Positions 25,926-35,607 of a DNA stretch of 64,000 nt are shown in pieces (the first letter of the stretch is position 1; each line of letters begins with the position of its first letter). The notes below the pieces were generated by a model. It was not told the DNA's origin and searched no databases. It was given only the letters and a program-made list of their open reading frames with translations. Source of the DNA: Bordetella petrii. Lineage in GTDB: Bacteria > Pseudomonadota > Gammaproteobacteria > Burkholderiales > Burkholderiaceae_B. Where the stretch lies: positions 4,712,001 through 4,776,000 of the forward strand of contig NC_010170.1 in assembly GCF_000067205.1 (NCBI RefSeq), written 5' to 3'. The position numbers were made by a program, and so were the translations under genes.

Positions 25926-27935
25926 GTGGGAGAGTTTGCAAAGCACGCGCGTCATGGCAAGATCGCCGGGCCCAGCCTGCCTGGTTTCAAGCGCGAAGAA
26001 TGGGAAAAGCGGCTGAACGACCCTGCCCTGGACGACGACGACAAGCGCATCCTGGCGGCGGGCCTGTTCCTGAACGATCTGCTGTCTTTCCTGCGTGGCC
26101 AGATTCGCCTGGCGGACATCGGCATGCGCCCGCAGGCCTTGATACGCCTGACCATCGGCCTGGCCACGCACAACTTGTACCAGCTCTACGCAGCCACCCG
26201 CATCGATCAACCCTTGCCGGGGACCGCGGCCGAACTGGATTTTCCCACCCTGCTTTCAACCACCGTCAGCGTGCCGGGCGGACAGGCATTCGCACCGGAC
26301 GAGCTCATCACCGGCGCGGGCGACGGAATGAAGCACATGTTCGGCCAGTTGCTTGCGAGCCAGGCCAAACCCAGCGACAGGGACGAGCATGACGTCAACA
26401 TCGACGACCTCGCCCGCATCAGCGCCGAACTGAACAACGCCGTGCTGTACGAGTGTGCCGTTGGATACTGGCACTCGTGCGTGGGCAATGGATACGGCCT
26501 GGGGCTTCACGAAGCGGGAGTAATGATTCATGCTTCCCGGCCTGGTTTAGAGGCCGCGCGCTTTGTTTCAATGTACCGGCGCAACAACGGCTTTTTGCAA
26601 AACAGTATGGAGATCGCGGAAGCGTGGCTGCATAAATGGCCGGCGGCCACCAAGAAGGCGCTTTGCGGCATTCCGCTGGTACGCAGAATATACGGATCGG
26701 AACGCATCGAGCGCATCGAGCTGGGGCTGGACAGCAAAGTACTCGAAGCCGCCGTCACGGGCGTCGTGGCGATGCTCGGGCTTCAGCACGGTTACTACCG
26801 CGCGTTCATGGACGAACCGCTGCCCGAGCTGGGAGCGTTCACCATCAACCAGATAATTTCGGGTTGGCGCGTGCTGCAGTCTTTGGCCATGGCGATCTTC
26901 GATTCGCTCGGCCCGGTTTCGTCTAGCAACCCGCGCGAACTATTACGCTTTTCGCCCAGCATTCCGCATCATGTGCTGCGCGCCACGTTCGCCAAGGCGC
27001 TGGGTCTGGATGCCGAACGGGCCGAAGCGTTGCTCGATGTTTTCGTCTTCCGCCGCAACCGCTCGCAAGACATGTGGACACGGCCGTTGATGCGCATTGG
27101 GCAGGACTACTTCCTGGTCGTTTCATGCATTCATTCGGTTCACCTGGAGCGCATCTTGGAAGGCTGGATGCGGCAAGGCGGCCTGGACCTGGAACGGCGC
27201 GGCCCCGAGTTCGAAAAATACTGCCGCGAGCAACTACAACAGTATGCCAAGGCGTCTCCCATTGCAGCGGCCGTGACCATTCTGGACCGGGAACTAAAGT
27301 TCACGCCGGCTGGCGGCACGCAGGAAGAAATCGATATCGTCGTGTTGATTGGCGACGCGGTGTTGCTGGTTGAGGCAAAGTGCATTCTGTGGCCTGACGA
27401 TCCACCGCAGTTCGCGAATTATCGGGCCACGGTCGAGAAAGCAGCGGCGCAGCTACGCCGCAAGCAAGAAGCGGTGGCGTCGGATTACCCTGCGTTCGCG
27501 CGGCGCCTGCGCGAACTGGGCCACGCCGCCCCCGCACCAGGAAAAATCTTGGGCTGCGTGCTAACCAACTCGGCCGTTTATGCGGGGTTTTCGATCGACG
27601 GCGTTCCGGTCATCGACCTGCCGATACTTGCCGCGTACCTGGAAAACCGCTACGTCAAGGCAGAAGTGCGCCAGGGAAGCAAAAGCCTGCATCAGCACCT
27701 GCTGCACTTCTATGACGATGCTGTGCAGGCAGGCATGCGACTTGAGCGCTACCTGGCCGACCCGCCGCAGTTGTCGGACATGAAGCGATATGTGAAGCCG
27801 CGAGACCTGGTCTTTCCGGTTGAAAGCCCCGCCTTTGGCAAGCTGGTGCACCGAAGCTACAGCGTAGAAGTGGATATTGCCGAAATGAAGCAGCGATACG
27901 GCCCGGCCGCGGCGGGCGGCGACGCTAGCGGGTAA
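25926..27935 (+). CDS. Large protein with PD-(D/E)XK-like nuclease motif, function unknown
   Basis: 669 aa from a GTG with GGAG 5 nt upstream; a TTG at 25899 is an alternative. I do not recognise the family. The first about 380 residues look alpha-helical with no known motif. At about 386 is RPLMRIGQDYFLV, followed at 470-485 by IDIVVLIGDAVLLVEAK, the D-x12-E-x-K pattern (Asp470, Glu483, Lys485) of PD-(D/E)XK nucleases, with a later Gln-bearing helix. The same RPL-G module before a nuclease motif occurs in the island proteins at 36664-40401 and 42294-44576. It stands alone between an ABC exporter and lysP, overlapping the convergent lysP by 11 bp. A DNA-damage or defence role is possible but only inference. 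Confidence 0.75.
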   Translation: MGEFAKHARHGKIAGPSLPGFKREEWEKRLNDPALDDDDKRILAAGLFLNDLLSFLRGQIRLADIGMRPQALIRLTIGLATHNLYQLYAATRIDQPLPGTAAELDFPTLLSTTVSVPGGQAFAPDELITGAGDGMKHMFGQLLASQAKPSDRDEHDVNIDDLARISAELNNAVLYECAVGYWHSCVGNGYGLGLHEAGVMIHASRPGLEAARFVSMYRRNNGFLQNSMEIAEAWLHKWPAATKKALCGIPLVRRIYGSERIERIELGLDSKVLEAAVTGVVAMLGLQHGYYRAFMDEPLPELGAFTINQIISGWRVLQSLAMAIFDSLGPVSSSNPRELLRFSPSIPHHVLRATFAKALGLDAERAEALLDVFVFRRNRSQDMWTRPLMRIGQDYFLVVSCIHSVHLERILEGWMRQGGLDLERRGPEFEKYCREQLQQYAKASPIAAAVTILDRELKFTPAGGTQEEIDIVVLIGDAVLLVEAKCILWPDDPPQFANYRATVEKAAAQLRRKQEAVASDYPAFARRLRELGHAAPAPGKILGCVLTNSAVYAGFSIDGVPVIDLPILAAYLENRYVKAEVRQGSKSLHQHLLHFYDDAVQAGMRLERYLADPPQLSDMKRYVKPRDLVFPVESPAFGKLVHRSYSVEVDIAEMKQRYGPAAAGGDASG

Positions 27936-29388
27936 GCACCGGGAATTTCATGTCGTGGTAACGCACGAAGCGCGACCCGCGCGCCAGGCGATAGCCGGCC
28001 CAGATCAGCAGGAACACGGGAATGCCTATATAGGTAGCCGCGGCACCCACCCAGTCGATGCGGTCTTGCAGGAAAGCCTGGTAATTCTGGCCCAGCGTGA
28101 TGATCAGGCACAGCACGAAGGCGAACACCGGCCCGAACGGAAAAAACGGCGACACATACGGCAGGTCGGCCAGCCGGTTGCCCTGCGCCACGTAGCCGCG
28201 GCGAAAACGATAATGGCTGATGGCAATGCCCAGCCATGCAATAAAGCCCGTCATGCCCGACGTGTTCAGCAGCCAGATGTACACCTTGTTGGGGCTGAAC
28301 ACGAACGACAAGAAGCACAGCGCGGCCAGCGCGGTGGTTGCCAGCAAGGCCAGCACCGGCACGCCGCGGGCCGACACCCGCCCGAAGACGGCCGGCGCCT
28401 TGCCTTCGCACGCCAGCGCGTACAACATGCGCGTGGCCGCGTACATGCCCGAATTTCCGGCCGACAGCACCGAGGTCAGCACCACCGCGTTCATGACCGA
28501 AGCCGCGGCCAGCAGGCCGGCGCGATCGAAGATCAGCGCGAAGGGGCTGACGCTGATGTCGGTGACTTCGTTGCGCAGCAGTTGCGGATCGGTATACGGA
28601 ATAAGCAGGCCGATCACCCCGATGGCCAGCACGTAGAACAGCAGGATGCGCCAGAACACCTGGCGCACCGCGCGTGGAATATTGCGGGCCGGGTCTTTCG
28701 ATTCGCCAGCGGCAATGCCGATGAGCTCGGTGCCCTGGAAAGAAAACCCCACCACCATGGCCACGCCTATCATCGCGGCGAACCCGCCCGCGAAGGGCGC
28801 ATCGCCCACCGTCCAGTTCTGCCACCCGCCGGTTTCGCCGCCGCGGATGATGCCCAGCAGCATCAACACGCCCAGCGTAATGAAGACCAGCACGGCAATG
28901 ACCTTGATTAGCGCGAACCAGAACTCCGCCTCGCCGAAACCGCGCGCCGACAAGGCATTCAGGCCAAAGGTAATGGCAAGGAACAGCGCGCTCCAGTACA
29001 CGCCCGGCACGTCGGGAAACCAGTAGGCCATGACAAGCTGCGCCGCCACCAGGTCCACGGCCACCGTCACCGCCCAGTTGTACCAATAGTTCCAACCCAG
29101 CGCGAAACCGAAGCCCGGCTCGACATAGCGCGAGCCGTAAGTGGAAAACGAACCGGCCACCGGCATGGCGGCGGCCAGCTCGCCCAGGCTGGTCATCAAA
29201 AAATAAACCATCAGGCCGATGAGCGCATAGCCCAGCAAGGCGCCGCCCGGGCCGGCCTGCGCGATGGTGTTGCCCGACGCCACGAACAGCCCCGTGCCAA
29301 TGGAGCCGCCCACGGCGATCATGGACAAGTGGCGGGACGCCAGCGTGCGCCGCAGCCCTCCGGGCGTGGACACGTCTTTGCTGGGCAT
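27925..29388 (-). CDS. lysP: Lysine-specific permease (LysP, APC family)
   Basis: 487 aa from the ATG at 29388. Twelve membrane helices. Near-identical blocks to E. coli LysP: LRRTLASRHLSMIAVGGSIG, GGALLGYALIGLMVYFLMTS, LGWNYWYNWAVTVAVDLVAA, GFSFQGTELIGIAAGESKDP, NIPRAVRQVFWRILLFYVLA and GFIAWLGIAISHYRFRRGYV. It is a proton-driven inner-membrane lysine importer; in E. coli LysP also restrains the CadC sensor, but no cad genes are visible here. It is convergent with the 25926 gene. The longer upstream frame to 29679 has no permease features and is not used. Confidence 0.95.
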   Translation of the reverse strand: MPSKDVSTPGGLRRTLASRHLSMIAVGGSIGTGLFVASGNTIAQAGPGGALLGYALIGLMVYFLMTSLGELAAAMPVAGSFSTYGSRYVEPGFGFALGWNYWYNWAVTVAVDLVAAQLVMAYWFPDVPGVYWSALFLAITFGLNALSARGFGEAEFWFALIKVIAVLVFITLGVLMLLGIIRGGETGGWQNWTVGDAPFAGGFAAMIGVAMVVGFSFQGTELIGIAAGESKDPARNIPRAVRQVFWRILLFYVLAIGVIGLLIPYTDPQLLRNEVTDISVSPFALIFDRAGLLAAASVMNAVVLTSVLSAGNSGMYAATRMLYALACEGKAPAVFGRVSARGVPVLALLATTALAALCFLSFVFSPNKVYIWLLNTSGMTGFIAWLGIAISHYRFRRGYVAQGNRLADLPYVSPFFPFGPVFAFVLCLIITLGQNYQAFLQDRIDWVGAAATYIGIPVFLLIWAGYRLARGSRFVRYHDMKFPVLTR

Positions 29389-29534
29389 GCCGGCGGCGTG
29401 ACGGGGTTCGGATTCGGCCAAGATGGTGGGTTCCTGTACGTGGCGGGGCGCCGGAACGGCTTGAAAACCCGCGAAAACCCGCAAGAATAACGCGTTTGAC
29501 CCGTTTCCCGGCCCGCCCCCGGGGCGCCGCGGCC

Positions 29535-30407
29535 TTATTGCTGGGCGCCCACCCGATCTAGCGCGGCCACGGCCTCGGCCGGCAACGACAGCGAACCGGC
29601 GGCAAGGTTTTCCCGCAAATGCGCCAGCGACGACGTGCCGGGAATCAGCAGGATATTGGGCGAGCGCTGCAACAACCATGCCAGCGCCACCTGCATGGGG
29701 CTGGCGCCCACGCTTTGCGCCACCTGTCGCAGGCCGGACGATTGCAGCGGGCTGAAGCCGCCCAACGGAAAAAACGGCACGTAGGCGATTCCATCGCTGG
29801 CCAGGGCGTCGATCAGCGAGTCGTCATCCCGGCATGCCAGGTTGTACTGATTCTGCACGCAGACAATGGGGCACAACCGGCGGCCCTCGGCCACCTGCGC
29901 GGCAGTCACATTGCTGAGCCCGATGTGCTTGATCAGGCCTTGCTGACGCAGGCCCGCCAGCACGCTCAGCGGCGCTTCTATAGACCCTTCCGCCGGGCCG
30001 TGCACATCGAACATGATGCGCAAATTGACCACATCCAGCACGTCCAGCCCCAGGTTGCGCAGATTGTCGTGCACGGCCTGCGTCAGGGCCTCGGGCGAGT
30101 ATGCCGGCAGCCAGTTGGCCTGGGCGTCGCGCACGGCGCCTACCTTGGTCACGATGGTCAGGCCTGGCCGGTAGGGGCTGAGCGCCTCGCGGATCAGCTG
30201 GTTGGTAATGTGCGGCCCGTAGAAATCGCTGGTGTCGATGTGCGTAACGCCAGCCTCTACCGCCGCGCGCAATACGGCCACCGCCGCATCACGATCTTTC
30301 GGCGGGCCGAAGACCCCGGGGCCGGCAAGCTGCATGGCGCCGTACCCCATGCGGGACACTTGCCGCTCGCCCAGCTGATACGAGCCGGCCTTCTCGACTT
30401 GGTTCAT
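29535..30407 (-). CDS. Aldo-keto reductase
   Basis: 290 aa from the ATG at 30407 (MNQVEKAGSY). AKR motifs: VSRMGYGAMQLAGPG, the catalytic pair Asp-Tyr in THIDTSDFYGPH, Lys in TIVTKVGAV, a conserved His/Asp segment in DVLDVVNLRI, IKHIGLSNVT, VCVQNQYNLA and the NADPH-binding LLIPGTSSLAHLRENLAA. It reduces carbonyls with NADPH in the cytoplasm; the sequence type is close to YdbC/PLP-type or general stress AKRs. It is divergent from the LysR at 30504 (96 bp apart), which probably regulates it. Confidence 0.92.
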   Translation of the reverse strand: MNQVEKAGSYQLGERQVSRMGYGAMQLAGPGVFGPPKDRDAAVAVLRAAVEAGVTHIDTSDFYGPHITNQLIREALSPYRPGLTIVTKVGAVRDAQANWLPAYSPEALTQAVHDNLRNLGLDVLDVVNLRIMFDVHGPAEGSIEAPLSVLAGLRQQGLIKHIGLSNVTAAQVAEGRRLCPIVCVQNQYNLACRDDDSLIDALASDGIAYVPFFPLGGFSPLQSSGLRQVAQSVGASPMQVALAWLLQRSPNILLIPGTSSLAHLRENLAAGSLSLPAEAVAALDRVGAQQ

Positions 30408-30503
30408 GACAGTCACCTTGAATAATGAAAGGCCCAGTCTAGGCCTTGACCCGTTGCTCGATAAGTACCCACAATCTGCACAGTTTGTGCGGAAAACCGA
30501 ACA

Positions 30504-31424
30504 ATGAAACCTAACCTGAGTGACCTGAACGCGTTCGTCGTCGTGGCGGCCAAGGGTTTTCGCGGCGGCGCCCGGCAAAGCGGGGCCAGCGCCTCGGCCG
30601 TAAGCGAGGCGGTGCGCCGCCTGGAAACCCAGCTGGGCGTGCGGCTGCTGCACCGTACTACGCGTTCTGTCGTGCCCACCGAAGCGGGACAGCGCCTGCT
30701 TGAACGCCTGGCCCCGGCGCTTGGCGAAGTCGAGGCGGCGCTGGACGTGGTGAACAATTTTCGTGAGCGGCCGGCCGGCACACTGCGCCTGAACGTGCCC
30801 ATCAGCGCCGTGCGCCTGGTGTTGCCGGCTATCGTGCCGGGCTTCCTGGCGGCGTATCCCGACATCGTCCTGCACGTGGTGGCCGACGACAACTTTGTCG
30901 ACGTGCTGGCCGAGGGCTGCGATGCGGGCATCCGCTACGACGAGCGGCTGGAGCAAGACATGATCGCCGTACCAATTGGTCCGCGCGTGCAGCGTTTTGC
31001 TTGCGCGGCGGCGCCCGGCTATCTGAAGCGCCACGGCAGGCCCAGGCATCCGCGCGAGATACTGAAACATTCATGCCTGCGTTTCCGCTTCCATAGCGGA
31101 GTCATGCCCGCCTGGGAGTTCACGCGGAAAAAAGAGACGCTGAAGCTCGAGCCCCCGGCCAGGCTGATCGTACAGGCGGGAGCGGCCGTCGATCTGGCTA
31201 TCGAGACCGCGGTGGCAGGCACCGGAATGATTTATTTATTCGAGGACTGGCTGCGGCCTTACCTGGATCGTGGAGAACTCGAACCGGTACTGGAAGACTG
31301 GTGGCCCGCGTTTTCGGGGCCGTTTCTTTATTACCCGGGGCGGCGATTCGTACCGGCGGCGTTGAAGGCATTTGTGGCCTACGTGCGGCAATGCAATATC
31401 AACCAGGGGCAGGCACTGGTCTGA
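30504..31424 (+). CDS. LysR-family transcriptional regulator
   Basis: 306 aa. HTH MKPNLSDLNAFVVVAAKGFR then QSGASASAVSEAVRRLETQL and LLHRTTRSVVPTEAGQRLLE. Effector domain with GTLRLNVPISAVRLVLPAIV and EGCDAGIRYDERLEQDMIAV, the group of LTTRs that usually sits divergent from the oxidoreductase it controls. Here the divergent gene is the aldo-keto reductase. Confidence 0.92.
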   Translation: MKPNLSDLNAFVVVAAKGFRGGARQSGASASAVSEAVRRLETQLGVRLLHRTTRSVVPTEAGQRLLERLAPALGEVEAALDVVNNFRERPAGTLRLNVPISAVRLVLPAIVPGFLAAYPDIVLHVVADDNFVDVLAEGCDAGIRYDERLEQDMIAVPIGPRVQRFACAAAPGYLKRHGRPRHPREILKHSCLRFRFHSGVMPAWEFTRKKETLKLEPPARLIVQAGAAVDLAIETAVAGTGMIYLFEDWLRPYLDRGELEPVLEDWWPAFSGPFLYYPGRRFVPAALKAFVAYVRQCNINQGQALV

Positions 31425-31624
31425 CCACTTCCCGCAGTAGAAAGGCCTCCAGCGCGTAACTTTCCGTTTATTCTGATTGACATTTCATAACCATCGGAGC
31501 AATGTCACCAACGTTTCAACCTGGGGATTAATTTCGATTTACTGGGGCGTGGGTTTGTAGATTTATCAGCACGGACTGATAGACGCGGCACATGCTAGCT
31601 CGCCACAACAGGAGACGGTTCTAA

Positions 31625-32896
31625 ATGAACGACAGAGTGGACGACACAAGCAATTCGAAAGGAATCAGCCGCCGCACCCTTCTCAAAATGGCAGCCACAA
31701 CAGGCGCTGCCGCGATAGTTTCGCCGCGTATAGTCATGGCGGCCGGCGAGCAACCCGTGAAGTTCGGCGTGGACAACCCCGTCACGGGAACCTACGCAAT
31801 CACCGGCAGGAACGAGCTGCAAGGCATGCAGCTTGCCATCGAGGAAATCAACGCCAAGGGCGGCATCCTGGGGCGCCAGGCCGTGCTGATCGTTGAAGAC
31901 TCCACCAGCGGCGACGCTGGCGTAGCGGTGCAAAAAGCGCGCAAACTCATCGAGCGCGACCAGGTCGATTTTCTGATCGGCAATGTGAACTCCGGCCTGA
32001 CCGAAGCCATTTCCCAGGTGGCTCACTCCAAAGGCGTATTCATGCTGGACCCGGGCGGGCACGCCGACCCCATCACCGGCACCGAATGCCACTGGAACGT
32101 GTTCCAGACCTGCCCGTCGACCACCTTGCTGGTCAACGCCATCGCGCCCGATCTGATCAAGCGCTTCGGCAAGAAGTTTTATTTCCTGGTGCCCGATTAC
32201 GCGTTCGGCCATGGCCTGCTGGAAGCCTATAACGCCAACCTTAAAAAGTACGGCGCCACCAACGTCGGCGCCGACCTGATCCCCCTGGGCACCGCCGACT
32301 ATTCTTCTTACCTGATCAAGGCGCAGTCGGCCAGCCCCGATGTCATCGTCATTCTGCAGAACGGCGACGACCAGACCAACGTGCTGAAGCAGGCCGTGCA
32401 GTTCGGCCTGGACAAGCGGTTTCACATTGCCGGCGCGAACATCGAGCTGGAAACGCTCGAAGCGCTGCCGCCCAATGCGCGCATCGGCAACTGGGTCATC
32501 GAGTGGTATTGGAACCAGCCCGACGTGCCCCATGTGAAGGCGTTCGTCGACGCCATCAAGAAGAAAACCGGCCGGGTGCCGACGGCGCGCACCTGGTTCG
32601 GCCACACCTCGATCCACGCCTGCGCGCTGGCAGCTGCCAAGGCAAAGTCGCTGGACGCGGTGAAGATGGCCAGAGCGCTAGACGGGCTGGTACTGCCGCC
32701 CGAAGTCGCCCTGCAACCGGGCGAGGCCGTCTACCGGGCCGGCCAGCACTTGCTTATCGGCACGCTGTGGGCCGGCCACGCCCAGACGCAGGGCAACGGC
32801 GACGACGACCTCTTCCATATCGATACCATCATCGATAGCAAGACCATCGCGCCAACCATAGAAGAAGCCGGCTGCAAGATGACCTGGCCCGCCTGA
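31625..32896 (+). CDS. Periplasmic substrate-binding protein of a Liv-type ABC importer
   Basis: 423 aa. The N-terminus carries a twin-arginine signal (ISRRTLLKMAATTG, hydrophobic stretch, ending VMAAGEQ), so it is probably exported folded through Tat. The mature part is a Peripla_BP_6 domain (VKFGVDNPVTGTYAITGRNE, GMQLAIEEINAKGGILGRQA, DQVDFLIGNVNSGLTEAISQ, YSSYLIKAQSASPDVIVILQ). These bind branched-chain amino acids, urea, amides or aromatic acids; the ligand cannot be deduced. It is the first gene of a five-gene operon. An AACAGGAGA-type site precedes the ATG. Confidence 0.92.
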   Translation: MNDRVDDTSNSKGISRRTLLKMAATTGAAAIVSPRIVMAAGEQPVKFGVDNPVTGTYAITGRNELQGMQLAIEEINAKGGILGRQAVLIVEDSTSGDAGVAVQKARKLIERDQVDFLIGNVNSGLTEAISQVAHSKGVFMLDPGGHADPITGTECHWNVFQTCPSTTLLVNAIAPDLIKRFGKKFYFLVPDYAFGHGLLEAYNANLKKYGATNVGADLIPLGTADYSSYLIKAQSASPDVIVILQNGDDQTNVLKQAVQFGLDKRFHIAGANIELETLEALPPNARIGNWVIEWYWNQPDVPHVKAFVDAIKKKTGRVPTARTWFGHTSIHACALAAAKAKSLDAVKMARALDGLVLPPEVALQPGEAVYRAGQHLLIGTLWAGHAQTQGNGDDDLFHIDTIIDSKTIAPTIEEAGCKMTWPA

Positions 32897-33032
32897 CGGG
32901 CTGCGCCATGGGATAACCGGGCACATCCGCGCACTGTCGCGGATGGCCCGGCCCGCATCAACCCCGTCATACCTTGAGCCAGGCTGCCTCCCCTGCCGGG
33001 GACGAATCTTGCCTATTTAATGGAGAGCTGGC

Positions 33033-33905
33033 GTGACCCAGTTGATTCTTTTCAACATATTCAACGGGTTGGTCATCGGCGCGTTCTATGCATTGATGGC
33101 CCTGGGCTTGTCCCTGATCATCAACCTGACCAATGTCATCAACTTCGCGCACGGCGAATTCCTTGCGCTGGGCGGCTACATTGCCTACACGCTCGACCCT
33201 TACCTGGGATTCTGGTGGGCGCTGATCGTGTCGCCGTTCATCACGGCCATCATAGGGCTGGTCGTGGAGCGCGTGCTGATACGCCCCCTGTACAACCGCG
33301 ACCCGCTCTACAGCCTGCTGCTCACGTTCGGGCTGGCCTACGTGCTGCAGGATTCGATCCGCTTCATCTGGGGCGCGCAAGGCTTGCCGCTGCAAACCCC
33401 CGCCGTTTTGAACTCGCCACTGAGCCCCACGCTGTTTTTCCTGACGGGCTACCGCGTCTTCATGGTGGCCCTGGTGGCGGTGGCCGTAGCGGTGCTGTTC
33501 TACGTGCTGAAGAAAACCCGGGTAGGCATGCGCATACGCGCCGGCACGCTCGACCTGGAAATGGTGTCCGCGCTGGGCGTCGACGTGCGCATTCTGCGCA
33601 ACCTGAACTTCGGCCTGGGCATTTTTTTCGCGGGGCTGGCCGGCGTGCTGGCGGCCGGCATGCTGGGACTAACGCCCACCATTGGCGAAGGCCTGATCAT
33701 GCCCAGCTTCGTGGCGGTCATTGTGGGCGGGCTGGGCAGCCTGGTAGGCACCCTGTTCGGCGGCCTGGTGATCGGCGTGGCGGCGGGCGTGGTAACGGTG
33801 TTCTACCCATCGGCCTCCGAAGCTTCCATCTACGTAATCATGGCGATCGTGCTGCTGTTCCGGCCGTACGGCCTGTTTGGCGAGAAAGGCGGGACCAAAC
33901 TGTGA
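33033..33905 (+). CDS. livH: Branched-chain amino acid-type ABC permease LivH
   Basis: 290 aa from a GTG preceded by GGAGAG. LivH signature: FNGLVIGAFYALMALGLSLI, NFAHGEFLALGGYIAYTLDP, RPLYNRDPLYSLLLTFGLAY, LGVDVRILRNLNFGLGIFFA and SFVAVIVGGLGSLVGTLFGG; about eight membrane helices. It forms the heterodimeric channel with LivM, and the stop overlaps the LivM start (GTGA). Confidence 0.94.
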   Translation: MTQLILFNIFNGLVIGAFYALMALGLSLIINLTNVINFAHGEFLALGGYIAYTLDPYLGFWWALIVSPFITAIIGLVVERVLIRPLYNRDPLYSLLLTFGLAYVLQDSIRFIWGAQGLPLQTPAVLNSPLSPTLFFLTGYRVFMVALVAVAVAVLFYVLKKTRVGMRIRAGTLDLEMVSALGVDVRILRNLNFGLGIFFAGLAGVLAAGMLGLTPTIGEGLIMPSFVAVIVGGLGSLVGTLFGGLVIGVAAGVVTVFYPSASEASIYVIMAIVLLFRPYGLFGEKGGTKL

Positions 33906-34852
33906 ATCACCGCATGAAAATAGCAAAACACTCGCAGTGGGTCCTGTGGGCCGTGCTGTTGAGCATGCCTTACTGGATGACGCTTCTGGGAGGGTATACG
34001 GACCTGGCCTCGCGCCTGCTGGTGATCGGGCTGGCGGCCATGGCAACCAACCTGCTGGTCGGCCATACCGGGGTCAACTCGTTCGGCCATGCCGCGTACT
34101 TCGGGCTGGGCGCGTACGCCACGGGCCTTACGCTGAAGTACCTGATGCCCAGCACCCCCACGGCCTTCGTCATGGGCGTGGTGGTCGGCACGCTGGGCGG
34201 CATGCTGATCGGCGCGTTGATCGTCAGGCTGCGCGGCATCTACTTCGCGCTGGCCACCATTGCCTTCGGGCAGGTGTTCTACTTCATTGCGTTTCGCTGG
34301 AACTCGGTCACGGGCGGAGACAACGGCTTGCGGGGCTTCCAGCGCCTGGCCATAGACCTGGGGTTCACGCAGCTAGACATTACGTCCAGCCTGGCCTTCT
34401 ACTATGTGGTGCTGGCCATCCTGGCGCTTTGCGCCTATGCCATGGCCACTATCTTGCGGTCGCCGTTCGGGCATACGCTGCAGGCCATCCGCGAAAACGA
34501 GCGGCGCGCGCAGTTCCTGAGCATTCCCGTCAACCGCCACATCTGGATCGCCTACACGATCTCGTGCTTCTTCGTGTCGATAGCGGGGTCGCTATACGCC
34601 CTGCTCAACAACTTCGCCAGCCCCCACGACCTGTACTGGACGCAATCGGGCGACTTCGTGCTTATGGCGGTCATTGGCGGCATGCGTTCCTTCTGGGGGC
34701 CGCTGCTGGGGGCCGCGATTTTCGTGTTGGCGCAAGACTATCTTTCCGGCGTCACGCAAGACTGGATGTTCTTCATCGGGATGATATTCGTGCTGGTCGT
34801 GCTGCTAATTCCCCGTGGTATCGCCGGACTTTTCCAACGGAGGGCGCAATGA
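33902..34852 (+). CDS. livM: Branched-chain amino acid-type ABC permease LivM
   Basis: 316 aa from the GTG overlapping the livH stop by 4 nt; an ATG 12 nt later (33914) is possible. LivM features: LAAMATNLLVGHTGVNSFGH, AAYFGLGAYATGL, LRGIYFALATIAFGQVFYFI, TGGDNGLRGFQ, FGHTLQAIRENERRAQFLSI and GGMRSFWGPLLGAAIFVLAQ; about nine helices. The ATGA overlap with the next gene indicates tight coupling through the whole operon. Confidence 0.94.
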   Translation: MNHRMKIAKHSQWVLWAVLLSMPYWMTLLGGYTDLASRLLVIGLAAMATNLLVGHTGVNSFGHAAYFGLGAYATGLTLKYLMPSTPTAFVMGVVVGTLGGMLIGALIVRLRGIYFALATIAFGQVFYFIAFRWNSVTGGDNGLRGFQRLAIDLGFTQLDITSSLAFYYVVLAILALCAYAMATILRSPFGHTLQAIRENERRAQFLSIPVNRHIWIAYTISCFFVSIAGSLYALLNNFASPHDLYWTQSGDFVLMAVIGGMRSFWGPLLGAAIFVLAQDYLSGVTQDWMFFIGMIFVLVVLLIPRGIAGLFQRRAQ

Positions 34853-35607
34853 GCCTTCTACAAGTCCATAACGTTTCCCAGCACTTCGGCCAGCTCGTGG
34901 CGGTAAACGACGTTTCGCTTACCGTTGAACCCGGCGAGCTGCACGCCATCATCGGCCCGAATGGCGCGGGCAAGACCACGTTCTTCAACATGATCAGCGG
35001 GTTCTACCGGCCCACGCACGGCCGCATCGTGTTCGACGGCGTGGACGTCACCGACGTGCAGCCGCAAGACCGCGTGGCCATGGGCATGGCGCGAACCTTT
35101 CAAATTACCGAAGTTTTTCGCGAACTGACCGTGCGGGAAAACCTGCGCGTCGCCGTCGAAGTCACGCAGGGCCTGCGGCTTAAGCTGTTCCGGTCGCGGC
35201 AACAGAGCAGCGAAACCGAAGACCGCATCGACGAACTGCTGGACATGGGCGGGCTGACGGACAAGGCGGATCGTCACGTCGGCGAACTGTCGCACGGCGA
35301 CCAGCGCTCGGCCGAAATCATGATGGCGCTTGCCCTGAAACCCAAGCTGCTGCTGCTGGATGAACCGGCGGCCGGCATGGGCAACAAGGAAACCTACGAA
35401 ACCGCGCTGCTGATACGCAAACTGCACCGCGCGCAAAAACTGACGATTGTCCTGGTCGAGCACGATATGCGCGTCATTTTCAACCTGGCAGACCGCATTA
35501 CGGTTCTGACCGAAGGCGAAGTGCTGGAACAGGGCACGCCCGACCAGATCGCCGCCAGCGAGAAAGTACAAGTTGCCTATCTGGGAGAATCGCATGAAGG
35601 CGCTTGA
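34849..35607 (+). CDS. livG: ABC transporter ATPase LivG
   Basis: 252 aa. Walker A IIGPNGAGKTTFFNMISGFY, ARTFQITEVF (Q-loop with the LivG-type FQ), signature LSHGDQRSAEIMMALALKPK, Walker B LLLLDEPAAGMGNKET and switch His VEHDMRVIFNLADR. The AAGMGxxE segment is typical of LivG rather than LivF. It pairs with LivF under the LivHM channel; ATGA overlap with livM and 14-bp overlap with livF. Confidence 0.95.
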   Translation: MSLLQVHNVSQHFGQLVAVNDVSLTVEPGELHAIIGPNGAGKTTFFNMISGFYRPTHGRIVFDGVDVTDVQPQDRVAMGMARTFQITEVFRELTVRENLRVAVEVTQGLRLKLFRSRQQSSETEDRIDELLDMGGLTDKADRHVGELSHGDQRSAEIMMALALKPKLLLLDEPAAGMGNKETYETALLIRKLHRAQKLTIVLVEHDMRVIFNLADRITVLTEGEVLEQGTPDQIAASEKVQVAYLGESHEGA

